Part shown: piece after piece, positions 16,898 through 24,912 of the stretch
How the letters are laid out: each line of letters begins with the position of its first letter
Position numbering within the stretch: the stretch's first letter is position 1
Assembly (NCBI RefSeq): GCF_000308835.1
Contig: NZ_BAGN01000406.1
Coordinates: 1-49,529 of the forward strand
From: Nocardia vinacea NBRC 16497
GTDB lineage: Bacteria > Actinomycetota > Actinomycetes > Mycobacteriales > Mycobacteriaceae
Direction of reading: 5' to 3'
Length of the DNA stretch: 49,529 bases
Notes under the pieces: model-generated
The model's database searches: none
What the model saw: only the letters and a program-made list of their open reading frames with translations
What the model was told of the DNA's origin: nothing
Made by a program: the position numbers and the translations under genes

Positions 16898-18127
16898 ATG
16901 ACGGTCACGAATGATTCGATCGAGCAGAATTTCGCGGCATTATCGCGCAAGATCGTGAACCGTCTCGAAAGCGTACCGGTCGAAGGGCTCGATGGCGCCG
17001 TCCAGAGCGACCTGATCACGATCGCACGCTGTGGCCTGGAAGGGGTCACCGCCGCGATTCGTACGGGCCGGCCGGTACCGGAGCGAACCGTCACCCGGCT
17101 CGAGGCCATCGCGGCCAGAATGGCGGATCGGGAGTTGCCGATCGCGCTGATCCAGCACGTCATGCACGCCGGCATCAAAGCCGGTTTCGAACTCGTCGCA
17201 TCCGATAGGCCGCGCTCGGTTCGGCAGGGGTTGTTCACCGACGGCGCCCGGCTCATCCAAGCGACACAGGCGCTTTCGACCGCGGTACTGCGCGGGTACG
17301 TCGGCGAGGTGCGGGCGATGACCGGTGATCGCAGAGTTGCCGCGCAGACGCTGGTATCGGCGCTGCTGGCCGGAAAAGCGGATCCGACGATGGCGCACCG
17401 ATGCGGCACCGAACTTTCGCCGTCCTATTTCGTGGTCGCGGTCGCGCTGGGGCCGCATCCCGACGAGAACGATCGTCGACTCGATTCCCGGGTGGTCGCG
17501 CGCCGCAAGCTGCGGCGCGTCCAAGCCGAGCTGGCGACCATTCGTGAATGCCGGGCGCTCTCGATACTCAGCGTCGATGGCGGAACCATCCTGATCCCAA
17601 CGGAATTCGCGGCCGATGTCGAAGAACGGCTGGACGACCTGATCGCTCGGCTGACGCGCGCCGCTGCCGCACCGATGACCGCGACATTCACGGCGTCGCC
17701 GCGCCGCCGGATTCCCCCCGCCGCCGACCGCGTCCACAAACTGCTCGACCTCGCCCTGCGCCTGGATCGCGGACCCGGATTGCACCGGTTCGAAGATCTG
17801 GCACATGAGTACCAACTGATTCAGCCGGGTCCCGGCTACCAGCACCTGCGCGCGATCCTCGATCCACTGCGGGCCGAGCCCGGACTCCTCGACACCCTGC
17901 GCACCTACTTCGCCGCGCAAGGCAAACGTGCGCCGACCGCCCGCCGACTCGGCGTCTCGACCAGCGCCGTGCGCCGCCGCCTCATCAGAATCACCGAATT
18001 GACCGGACTCGATCCCGAAAACGCCACCGACGCCTGGTATCTGAGATCGAGTCTCGTCGCCCGCGCCTTCGCGGACTTTCCATCGAGGCAATCACCGGGC
18101 ACGGCGTTATGCCTGGTCGGGTCCTGA
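16898..18127 (+). CDS. PucR/CdaR-type transcriptional regulator
   Basis: A 409-residue regulator. The N-terminal half (to about 170) is a helical sensor region; the middle resembles the GGDEF-like region of CdaR/PucR proteins; the C-terminal 70 residues form the PucR-type helix-turn-helix (LLDTLRTYFAAQGKRAPTAR, RLGVSTSAVRRRLIRI, ELTGLDPEN). Such proteins commonly activate catabolic or lipid genes nearby. The ATG at 16898 lies behind GGGGAAATGCC and overlaps the trailing frame of the mycolyltransferase remnant. Its 3' end overlaps the convergent EspR-like gene by 21 bp. Ligand unknown. Confidence 0.82.
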   Translation: MTVTNDSIEQNFAALSRKIVNRLESVPVEGLDGAVQSDLITIARCGLEGVTAAIRTGRPVPERTVTRLEAIAARMADRELPIALIQHVMHAGIKAGFELVASDRPRSVRQGLFTDGARLIQATQALSTAVLRGYVGEVRAMTGDRRVAAQTLVSALLAGKADPTMAHRCGTELSPSYFVVAVALGPHPDENDRRLDSRVVARRKLRRVQAELATIRECRALSILSVDGGTILIPTEFAADVEERLDDLIARLTRAAAAPMTATFTASPRRRIPPAADRVHKLLDLALRLDRGPGLHRFEDLAHEYQLIQPGPGYQHLRAILDPLRAEPGLLDTLRTYFAAQGKRAPTARRLGVSTSAVRRRLIRITELTGLDPENATDAWYLRSSLVARAFADFPSRQSPGTALCLVGS

Positions 18128-18541
18128 GTCGTCGGCGTCCGGCGGCGCAGCCGGTAATCCTTCGCTCGCCCGTAGCTTCTCCGCCATGGTGGCCAGCAGA
18201 TTCTGCGACTCCTCGGAAAGGTCGAAGGCCCGGCTCGATAGTCGCCGCAGGTGGTAGCCCTGGAGCTGAGACAGCAGTTCCAGATCGTGGTCGATTTTGG
18301 CGGCGTAGACGTCGTTGAAGAAGTAGTCCGGTTTGACCTTGAAGAACTTGGCGAGAGCGGCCATAGTCTCGTTGGACGGGTTGGTGCGCTGTCCCGATCG
18401 CAACTGGGACAGATAGGGTTTCGAGATCGGGTGCCCGGAGTTCGTCAACGCGTCCGCGACTTCCGCGTTGGTATGCGAGCGGCGGCCCGGGGGATGCACG
18501 GTTTCGAACAGCTTGTTCAACCGCTCGGCGAAATCAGCCAT
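18107..18541 (-). CDS. EspR-like nucleoid-associated regulator (XRE HTH)
   Basis: A 144-residue DNA-binding protein whose N-terminal helix-turn-helix closely resembles mycobacterial EspR (FAERLNKLFETVHPPGRR; ALTNSGHPISKPYLSQLRSG, then QRTNPSNETMAALAKFF), followed by the helical dimerisation domain. EspR is 132 residues and acts as a nucleoid-associated regulator of ESX-1, PDIM and other envelope genes; here the tail is about 12 residues longer and acidic. The ATG at 18541 has a perfect 17-bp palindrome 32 bp upstream, suggesting autoregulation. The 3' end overlaps the PucR-like gene by 21 bp. Confidence 0.85.
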   Translation of the reverse strand: MADFAERLNKLFETVHPPGRRSHTNAEVADALTNSGHPISKPYLSQLRSGQRTNPSNETMAALAKFFKVKPDYFFNDVYAAKIDHDLELLSQLQGYHLRRLSSRAFDLSEESQNLLATMAEKLRASEGLPAAPPDADDSGPDQA

Positions 18542-18573
18542 CTGAGGTGCCCATCTTCTTCGCTGTCCCTGGT

Positions 18574-18590
18574 GAACCGATCATCGGTTC
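18574..18590. promoter_or_regulatory. perfect palindrome before the EspR-like gene
   Basis: GAACCGAT-C-ATCGGTTC, two perfect 8-base arms around one base, 32 bp before the EspR-like ATG on the minus strand. The position fits an operator between promoter and gene. Which protein binds is unknown; autoregulation is the simplest guess. Confidence 0.5.
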
Positions 18591-18769
18591 GATTGTGCTG
18601 TCGACGAAAACCGCTCCAGCCCAGCGGGTTCGAAGTCGAATCGCAAATGTGTTCGGTTGATTACCCGTGACTGCCTGGTAGGAAACGGATCGAAACATCG
18701 GCCTCGCAGGTTACCGTGCCCGCTCGCGGACCACTCGGGCGACGTCGATGCGTTGCCCGAGCCGGCTCG

Positions 18770-18910
18770 CGTCGCGCCCAGGATGAGCATCACGGCGATG
18801 AATATCCAGAGCAGTCCGAGGAATTTGTCGACCTGGCTTTCCAGCGCATGGGTATCGGTATAGGAGACGACGCCTAGCGGCTCGATTATGTTGGTACGCA
18901 AGGTTTTTCG
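18770..18910 (-). pseudogene. probable remnant of an FtsX-type ABC permease C-terminus
   Basis: Minus-strand frame reading IIEPLGVVSYTDTHALESQV then DKFLGLLWIFIAVMLILGA. The pattern 'valine-rich strand, acidic helix ending Gln-x-Asp, then a hydrophobic helix' is what precedes and begins the last transmembrane domain of FtsX/MacB-like permeases. No upstream domain, no convincing start and no following helices are present, so it is interpreted as a decayed fragment. The remainder of the 597-bp gap 18542-19138 holds only the EspR promoter palindrome and the MarR ribosome site. Confidence 0.35.
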
Positions 18911-19138
18911 GTCGAAATCGGAATCGGACCGGAGCAGGTATCGTTCGTGCCGCGGCCGCTGAGTCCACGCGCCGTGGTGTCGGTCGAGTAGAGAGCTGTG
19001 CCGAGCGGTTCGTCGACGAATCCGGCAAGGCGCTGTTGTTGTGTTTCCCGGCCCTGCTCAGCCGCTGTGACCACCGGAAGCCCCTTCGAGATTGTGCTAG
19101 CGGGTAAGGTCCTAACGTCGCACCGACGGAGGAGGATG

Positions 19139-19630
19139 ATGGCGACGTCAGCCCGCTCGACACCATCGGACTCGGTCGACGAGGTCACCGACGCATTGCT
19201 GACCGCGTCCCGCCTGCTCATGGCCATCTCGGCCCGCTCGATCGCGCACGTCGACGACACGATCACGCTGCCGCAGTTCCGTACTCTGGTGATCCTCGCG
19301 ACGCAAGGTCCGAGCAATCTGGCCACCTTGGCGCAGCAACTGGATGTGCAGCCTTCGACCGCGACCAGGATGGTCGAGCGACTCGTATCCGCGGAATTGC
19401 TTACCCGGCAACCCAATCCGCAGTCCCGTCGCGAGCAGATCGTCGATCTCACCGAGCACGGGCGCCACGTCGTCGCCGAGGTGACCGCGCGCCGTCGCGC
19501 CGAAATCGCCCGCGTCGTACAGACCATGCCCGCCGCGCAGCGGCAGGGGCTGGTGCGAGCACTGACCGCGTTCACCACCGCGGGGGAGGAGTGCGGAGCC
19601 GCCAAGGGGCTGCAGGCGTATCCGCTCTAG
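19139..19630 (+). CDS. MarR-family transcriptional regulator
   Basis: A 163-residue winged-helix regulator, typical MarR length. The DNA-binding segment is TLAQQLDVQPSTATRMVERL (helix-turn-helix), followed by the wing LLTRQPNPQSRREQIVDLTEHG with the conserved Asp/Arg pair. Members usually repress neighbouring efflux or stress genes and release DNA on binding phenolic ligands. ATG 19139 is preferred over ATG 19136 because GGAGGAGG ends 3 bases before it. No obvious target gene follows, since the next coding gene on this strand is a cupin at 20097. Confidence 0.85.
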   Translation: MATSARSTPSDSVDEVTDALLTASRLLMAISARSIAHVDDTITLPQFRTLVILATQGPSNLATLAQQLDVQPSTATRMVERLVSAELLTRQPNPQSRREQIVDLTEHGRHVVAEVTARRRAEIARVVQTMPAAQRQGLVRALTAFTTAGEECGAAKGLQAYPL

Positions 19631-19711
19631 CTATCCGCGCGCGGCAACCAGTTCCGGCTCGCGGCCGCACCCGCACGAGATCGCGACCGATTCGGAGGGG
19701 TAATCCGCTGC

Positions 19712-19888
19712 TCAGAGCTCGTTCAGGCCGATATGGCCGTCCTGCAGTGCGCGCGCCAGCAATGCGGCCTTGGTCGCCGCCGGTCGGCCGGCGGCATGGT
19801 ACTTGTCGCGGATGCGTGCGAGGTGGGTGTTGACCGTGCCCGCGGAAATGTAGAGCTGTTGGCACACTTCGGCGCAATCACCTTGTCC
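19712..19888 (-). pseudogene. LuxR-type helix-turn-helix remnant
   Basis: The last 58 codons of this minus-strand frame carry the recognition half of a LuxR/FixJ helix-turn-helix (AEVCQQLYISAGTVNTHL, then ARIRDKYHAAGRPAATKAAL) and a normal-looking C-terminus. The expected TPREREVL first half and any sensor or receiver domain are absent; upstream of 19888 the frame is unrelated and crosses the cupin gene. Best read as the 3' stub of a deleted regulator. The rest of 19631-20096 holds nothing else recognisable. Confidence 0.5.
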
Positions 19889-20096
19889 TGCATATGTTCC
19901 CACCCATCGAAACACGGTTGCTGCGTAGTTACGCGGTGACTCGAGGCGATCAGCACAGAATGGCTCGGGTTCGATCGCTCCGGCAAAATCGGCCAAACCG
20001 AACGGTGTGCTGGGCGAGATCTTGCTGGGCAGCGGAAAGGCGCGCGGGTGGTCCGCCCAGCGGAATAGTGCGGGGGAAATCAGCAGTTGTAGCGGT

Positions 20097-20426
20097 ATGG
20101 AGATCACCGAGTTCCCCGGATACGAGTGGACGACCGTCGCGGATTCGCCTGTGCGAGAGCTGTTTCCGGGCATTCGCGCGCGGGCGCTGTGGAGTGGGGC
20201 CAACGGCGCGAAAGCGTATGTGCTGGAAATGGATCCGGACACCGTATGGGACGGCATCGATCTGCACGAGCCCGGACCGGAGGAGGTTTTCGTAGTATCC
20301 GGCACGTTCAACGATGGGTTCCGCGACTACCCGGCCGGATCGTTCATCCACGCTCCGGCCGGATCGTCACACATCCCGCAGTCGATCACCGGCTGCACAC
20401 TGTTCGTGTTCTACCCCGAGGGCTGA
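20097..20426 (+). CDS. cupin-domain protein
   Basis: A 109-residue single-domain cupin of the ChrR/anti-sigma-like type: LHEPGPEEVFVVSGTFNDG is the first metal-binding motif and YPAGSFIHAPAGSSHIP the second, supplying His/Glu ligands. Such small cupins are metal-dependent enzymes or sensors; the role here is unknown. ATG 20097 starts MEITEFPGYEW, a typical ChrR-cupin opening; the ribosome site is weak. It converges on the thiocyanate hydrolase operon, its stop lying 19 bp from the activator gene stop. Confidence 0.75.
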   Translation: MEITEFPGYEWTTVADSPVRELFPGIRARALWSGANGAKAYVLEMDPDTVWDGIDLHEPGPEEVFVVSGTFNDGFRDYPAGSFIHAPAGSSHIPQSITGCTLFVFYPEG

Positions 20427-20445
20427 AAACCGGTCGGGTGGGGAG

Positions 20446-20775
20446 CTACTCCCGGTTGAACCGCTCCCGGACCGCGTTCATTCGCGCGTGCAACTCGTCC
20501 GGGACGATCAATCCACGATCCATCAGCGTGTGGGCCGTCACGACGACCGATCGGGTGTGTACGGGAAAGTCGTGGTAAATCGTCTCACCGAGCGCATCCT
20601 CGGCATGGCGCCGCTCCAAGTTGTCCAATGCGCCGCGCCAGGACAGGCATTCGCACGTCGCCTGCATGCTCGACTCCCAGGGGTCGGGCTTGCGGTCGAG
20701 TTCGGGCAGCGCGTTCTCCCGCCGCGACTCTGGTTCCAGGGTGCGCAGGAGAACGTCGTAAGGGCTGCTTGTCAC
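20446..20775 (-). CDS. thiocyanate hydrolase/nitrile hydratase activator (P15K-like)
   Basis: A 109-residue protein related to the N-terminal half of nitrile hydratase beta subunits (WESSMQATCECLSWRGALDN; LMDRGLIVPDELHARMNAVR). It is probably the cobalt-insertion chaperone known as P15K in thiocyanate hydrolase systems and P14K for nitrile hydratase. It is last of four genes; GTG 20775 overlaps the scnC stop in a GTGA junction, giving 1:1 coupled translation. It resembles the scnB product encoded upstream in the same operon, consistent with their common origin. The activator role is inferred from position and similarity. Confidence 0.75.
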   Translation of the reverse strand: MTSSPYDVLLRTLEPESRRENALPELDRKPDPWESSMQATCECLSWRGALDNLERRHAEDALGETIYHDFPVHTRSVVVTAHTLMDRGLIVPDELHARMNAVRERFNRE

Positions 20776-21479
20776 CGACCGCTCCTTCCCGAGGCGGCCT
20801 CGACCTGGTCCGGCGGCGCCTGCGCGGTCCAATCGACCTGCGGCACGGCCACGCCGATCATCGTGTCCCGGGTGACGATGGCCGCCAGCTGTTCCTCCGT
20901 CCAGCCCTCGGTGCCCGCCGGGCGCATCGGCATCACCATGAACCGGGACTTCTGGTTCGAATCGTGCACCCGGACCTCGACCTCGGGCGGAATGTGCAGG
21001 CCGAATTCGGCGAGTACCTCACGGGGCCAACGCACCAGGCGCCGACGGTAATTGGGGGTGCGATACCAGTCCGGCGACATACCGAGAACCGGCCGCGGGT
21101 AGCACGAACACAGCGTGCAGACGATCACGTTGTGGACCTCGGGCGTGTTCTCCAGCACGTAGAAGTAGGTGTAGTCGCTCGGCGTTCCGGATCCGGTCGG
21201 GTCGCGCCAGTCGATGCCGATCTCCTTGCAGGTCTCGGTGCCGTCGGCGAGCAGGCGCGCCTTGAACTCGGGATCCGTCCACGCCTTCGCGACCAGTCTC
21301 GATCCGCCGTGCGGACCGACAGATTCCGCCCATTCGGAGAACCGTCGGTGGTCTTCTTGCGAAAAGAGGCCCTTCTCGATGGCGAGCTCGCGAACCGCGG
21401 TCTCCAGGATCTCGAACTCGCTGATCTGCGAGCTCGTCTGGATCGGCGCGTGCGCCCCGTGATCGTGGGTCTGACTCAC
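20772..21479 (-). CDS. scnC: thiocyanate hydrolase gamma subunit (cobalt catalytic subunit)
   Basis: Catalytic subunit of a nitrile-hydratase-family enzyme, 235 residues. The metal-claw motif is CTLCSC at 121-126; Thr after the first Cys marks the cobalt type, and the second and third Cys would be oxidised to sulfinic/sulfenic acid. The context CTLCSCYPRP and NYRRRLVRWPREVLAEFG, plus a His-rich N-terminus (SQTHDHGAH), match Thiobacillus thioparus ScnC better than nitrile hydratase alpha as I recall it. The reaction would be thiocyanate plus water to carbonyl sulfide and ammonia. GTG 21479 overlaps the scnA stop (GTGA). A true nitrile hydratase with split beta subunit remains possible. Confidence 0.82.
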   Translation of the reverse strand: MSQTHDHGAHAPIQTSSQISEFEILETAVRELAIEKGLFSQEDHRRFSEWAESVGPHGGSRLVAKAWTDPEFKARLLADGTETCKEIGIDWRDPTGSGTPSDYTYFYVLENTPEVHNVIVCTLCSCYPRPVLGMSPDWYRTPNYRRRLVRWPREVLAEFGLHIPPEVEVRVHDSNQKSRFMVMPMRPAGTEGWTEEQLAAIVTRDTMIGVAVPQVDWTAQAPPDQVEAASGRSGR

Positions 21480-21775
21480 TTGGCATCCTCCTCTGCGGGC
21501 TCGAGCCAGCGCTCGGAGACCTCCGTCTCCAGGGTGTCGACGTCGAAGCCGGTGTATTTGGGCCAAAGATCTGTCTGGCGGAATCGCACGACGTAGAACG
21601 GTTCGAAGCGACCGTCCTCACGTCCCCACGCCTCGTCTTCCGGAATTACCCATTCGGGCCGGTATTCGACGACCACACCCGTTCGACCACGGGTGTAGGC
21701 CTGGGTGCGAGTGTGGAACATCGACGTTGCGTCTCGAACCCGGACGCGATCGCCGATTTCGTATTTCCTGGTCAT
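21476..21775 (-). CDS. scnA: thiocyanate hydrolase alpha subunit (like C-terminal half of nitrile hydratase beta)
   Basis: A 99-residue protein equivalent to the SH3-like C-terminal domain of nitrile hydratase beta (YEIGDRVRVRD; HTRTQAYTRGRTGVVVEYR; FYVVRFRQTDLWP). In thiocyanate hydrolase this domain is a separate subunit (ScnA); in ordinary nitrile hydratases it is fused to the ScnB-like half. It is shorter than the 126-residue T. thioparus ScnA. ATG 21775 overlaps the scnB stop in ATGA, and its own stop overlaps scnC in GTGA. Confidence 0.8.
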   Translation of the reverse strand: MTRKYEIGDRVRVRDATSMFHTRTQAYTRGRTGVVVEYRPEWVIPEDEAWGREDGRFEPFYVVRFRQTDLWPKYTGFDVDTLETEVSERWLEPAEEDAK

Positions 21776-22197
21776 TGCCGCGCCTCCAGCCGTGCGCGTA
21801 CCTCGTCCAATTTCGCGGACAGTTCGTCCGGGGTGATCAAACCCTTGTTGATCAAAACCTTCGCCGCGACGGTCGCCCAGCGCGCGTAATAGGGGAGGCC
21901 GAAGTACAGCGTCGCGCCGAGGTCGTTCTCGGCTCGTCGGCGCTCCTCGGAATTCCACACGCCACGCCAGCCGAGGCATTCGCAGGTGACGTAGGTGTTC
22001 ATCTCCCACGGTTCTTCATCTTTTTCGCGGTACTCGACCGGCACATCCGGCTGTCCGCCCACGTCGTGCAGGACGTGTCGGAGTGCGGTGAACAATTCGT
22101 TCGAGATCTCGTACGGCGAGTCCAGCGGTTTGCGGAACACGGGAGCGAGATCTGCTACACGAGTTTGAACTTCGTCGAATCGATTCGGTGAACTCAT
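21772..22197 (-). CDS. scnB: thiocyanate hydrolase beta subunit (like N-terminal half of nitrile hydratase beta)
   Basis: A 141-residue helical protein equivalent to the N-terminal half of nitrile hydratase beta (TYVTCECLGWRGVWNSEERR; LGATLYFGLPYYARWATVAA; GLITPDELSAKLDEVRARL). First gene of the operon; order scnB-scnA-scnC is the same as in Thiobacillus thioparus. ATG 22197 follows CGGAGACCTC; the frame is open upstream but the family starts here. The promoter must lie in the 377-bp divergent region shared with the MMPL gene. Splitting of beta into two genes is the main reason for naming this thiocyanate hydrolase rather than nitrile hydratase. Confidence 0.8.
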   Translation of the reverse strand: MSSPNRFDEVQTRVADLAPVFRKPLDSPYEISNELFTALRHVLHDVGGQPDVPVEYREKDEEPWEMNTYVTCECLGWRGVWNSEERRRAENDLGATLYFGLPYYARWATVAAKVLINKGLITPDELSAKLDEVRARLEARQ

Positions 22198-22574
22198 GAG
22201 GTCTCCGTAGTGACGGATCCGATGTTCCCCCGGCCGAGTGATCGCATACGGCGCACACCCGGTTGCGGGGCCGCGAGGCCCTATTCGAATTGCATTGATC
22301 CGACTGACAAGGCTACACGTCAAGATCGTTCGATTGAAGACGCCGCCGCCCGCCGTGTCACCCGAAAGGCCACCATGACCTGCTCGGACGCGGGTTCTGG
22401 GCGGTGCACGCGCAACGCAGTTCGGGTGGCACGTCGGACAGCCCCCAGGTCGACCTGGAGTTGCTGACCATTGCTGCGTTTATGAGGAAATCGTCAGTTG
22501 TTGTGTTATCGTACCGGCGTTGTGCGTGATCGCTTTGCTGATGTGTCAATCGGTGGCTCGGTGAGAGGACTCGT
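22198..22574. other. divergent intergenic region, scnB / MMPL transporter
   Basis: 377 bp between two divergently transcribed genes, so it must hold both promoters. No reading frame or strong repeat was found. Part of it (around 22470-22520) is less GC-rich than its flanks. Confidence 0.4.
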
Positions 22575-24794
22575 ATGTCCCGGTATCTGTTCGCCCTCGG
22601 CCAGGTCGTAGCGCGTCGTCGCTGGTGGGTGCTGGCCCTGTGGATCGTGGGGCTGGTCGGCGCGATCGGTTTCGCCGTCGGCGCCGGTGGCAAGACCAAC
22701 GACAACTTCACCGTCCCCGGCACCGAGTCGCAGGATGCCGTGTCATTGCTACAGCAGCGGATGCCGGCATTCAGTGGCGCGCAGATGCAGGTTGTTTTCG
22801 AAACCCCCGGCCTGGCCAAGGTGACCGACCAGCAGGTGACCGCCGAGATCGAAAAGGCGATGGCGGGGTTGAAGGGACTGCCGCAGGTCGCGGCGGTCGT
22901 CGATCCGTTCCAGGCGCAGGCGGTGTCGCCTGATCAGCGCGTGGCACTGGGTAGTGTGCAGTTCTCGGTGTCGGCGGGTGAGGTCGGCGAGGAGACCCTC
23001 AACGAGGTGGATCGCATCGCCGACTCGGCTCGCGATGCCGGTCTCACGGTGGAATTCTCCGGTGCGGTGTATCCGGGCTTCACGGCCGAGATCCCGCATA
23101 CCCCGGAGATTCTCGGCATCGTCGCGGCATTCATTATCCTGCTGATCACCTTCGGTGCGGTGGTCGCCGCCGGACTGCCCATCATTACGGCGTTGGTGGG
23201 TGTGGGTATCGGGCTTACCGGGATTCTCGGCGTGGCCGCCTTCGTCGACGTGGCCTCGGCGGCGACGTCGCTGGCGCTGATGCTCGGTCTGTCCTGCGGG
23301 ATCGATTACGCGCTGTTCATCCTGTCGCGGCATCGGCACCAGATCGTGCTGGGAATGGCTGCCGCCGAGTCGATTCCGCTGGCGGTCGGAACTGCGGGCA
23401 GCTCGGTGGTGTTCGCGGCGGTAACCGTGATCATCGCACTGTGCGGCCTGGTGGTCGCGGGCATTCCCTTCCTCACCGTCATGGGGCTGACGGCGGCGGG
23501 GGCGGTGCTGGTCGCCATGCTGGTCGCACTGACACTGCTGCCCGCGCTACTCGGCTTTGCCGGCGATATGGTCGCCAAGTTCATCTCGCCGCCGCTGCAT
23601 CCGGGAAAGGCGGAGGAGGTCGCGCGCATCGCCGCCTACGAGCCCGAACGCACATTCGGGCACGCGTGGGGCCGATTCGTCACCCGATTCCGGATCCCCA
23701 TGCTGATTCTCGGTATCGCCATTCTCGCCGCACTGGCCATCCCGGCCACGCGCATGGACCTCGGATTGCCCAGCGGTGAAACGCAATCGGAATCGAGCAC
23801 CGCGCGGAAGGCGTACAACATCGTCAGTGGGTCGTTCGGCCCCGGTTTCAACGGACCCCTGCTGGTTGTCACCGACCTGTCGGCCGCTACCAGCCCGGAC
23901 GCCGCGCAAACACTGATGGGCCGACTACGGCAGGTGTCCGACGTCGCCGCCGTCCAGCCCGCCGGTTCGGACAACGGGTTGCTGCTGGTCCAGGTCATCC
24001 CGAAGACCGGTCCCAACGACACCGCGACCACCGATCTGGTGCACCGGCTGCGTGACGATCGCGACAGCATCGAAAGTGGCACCAGCGCAAAGTATCTCGT
24101 CGGTGGCACGACAGCAGCGAACATCGACACCTCGAACCAGTTGGCCAAGGCGCTGCCCATCTTCCTCGCGGTCGTCGTGGGTCTGGCGCTGGTATTGCTC
24201 ACGATCGCGTTCCGCACGATTCTCGTCCCGCTGTCGTCGATCGTCGGGTTCATCCTGTCGGTCTTCGCCGCCCTCGGCGCACAGGTTGCGGTATTCCAAT
24301 GGGGTTGGGGTGCAAGCCTTTTCGATGTGACCAAGGCGCAGACGCTGAGCTTCCTGCCGATCATCACGCTGGCCATCATCTTCGGCCTGTCCAGTGACTA
24401 TCAGATCTTCGTCGTATCCCGGATCAAGGAGGAGTACACGCGCACCGGCGAGGCGATCAGTTCGGTGCAGAACGGCGTCGCGCACTCCGCGCGCGTCGTC
24501 ACCGCCGCGGCGCTGATCATGTTCGCGGTATTCGTCGCCTTCACCACCACCGACAATCCGATCGTCAAACCCTTGGCGTTCACCCTGGCGGTCGGTGTCC
24601 TGCTCGATGCCTTCATCGTCCGGCTGACGCTGGTGCCCGCGGTCATGGCCATCATCGGAAACCGCATGTGGTACCACCCGCGCTGGTTCGCGCGCTACGT
24701 CCCCGACCTCGACATCGAGGGTGTCGAACTCGAACGCCGATTCGGCCACGACGCCGAAGCTGAAGTGCCGCAAGACATTACCGGTGTGTCATGA
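22575..24794 (+). CDS. MMPL-family RND transporter
   Basis: A 739-residue polytopic exporter of the MmpL/RND superfamily, energised by protons. It has an N-terminal helix (WWVLALWIVGLVGAIGF), a periplasmic loop with GTESQDAVSLL, a five-helix bundle with LSCGIDYALFILSRHRHQ (equivalent to the proton-relay GxDYxxF motif), then a second half that repeats the plan (FGLSSDYQIFVVSRIKEEYT). Size fits the short MmpL type lacking the C-terminal domain of MmpL3. ATG 22575 follows GAGAGGAC. Divergent from the thiocyanate hydrolase operon. Substrate unknown; lipid or drug export is typical. Confidence 0.88.
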   Translation: MSRYLFALGQVVARRRWWVLALWIVGLVGAIGFAVGAGGKTNDNFTVPGTESQDAVSLLQQRMPAFSGAQMQVVFETPGLAKVTDQQVTAEIEKAMAGLKGLPQVAAVVDPFQAQAVSPDQRVALGSVQFSVSAGEVGEETLNEVDRIADSARDAGLTVEFSGAVYPGFTAEIPHTPEILGIVAAFIILLITFGAVVAAGLPIITALVGVGIGLTGILGVAAFVDVASAATSLALMLGLSCGIDYALFILSRHRHQIVLGMAAAESIPLAVGTAGSSVVFAAVTVIIALCGLVVAGIPFLTVMGLTAAGAVLVAMLVALTLLPALLGFAGDMVAKFISPPLHPGKAEEVARIAAYEPERTFGHAWGRFVTRFRIPMLILGIAILAALAIPATRMDLGLPSGETQSESSTARKAYNIVSGSFGPGFNGPLLVVTDLSAATSPDAAQTLMGRLRQVSDVAAVQPAGSDNGLLLVQVIPKTGPNDTATTDLVHRLRDDRDSIESGTSAKYLVGGTTAANIDTSNQLAKALPIFLAVVVGLALVLLTIAFRTILVPLSSIVGFILSVFAALGAQVAVFQWGWGASLFDVTKAQTLSFLPIITLAIIFGLSSDYQIFVVSRIKEEYTRTGEAISSVQNGVAHSARVVTAAALIMFAVFVAFTTTDNPIVKPLAFTLAVGVLLDAFIVRLTLVPAVMAIIGNRMWYHPRWFARYVPDLDIEGVELERRFGHDAEAEVPQDITGVS

Positions 24795-24912
24795 CGCCCG
24801 CTAGCCGAGCAGCACGTGCTCCTCGGTCACGAGGAAGCAGGACTGCGCCAGGTCGATGAAGTTCGGCACGCTGCGGCAATGCCGGCATGCCGCGGCGATG
24901 TTCGGCCGCCTG

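Noticed and set aside
20446..22197. Naming the operon nitrile hydratase
   Set aside because: Beta subunit is split in two genes, the gene order is scnB-scnA-scnC, and the claw context CTLCSCYPRP fits thiocyanate hydrolase better; kept as an alternative only.
24795..24912. GAGCA/TGCTC hairpin considered as a terminator between convergent MMPL and DUF4254-like genes
   Set aside because: Five-base stem with no T-run on either strand.
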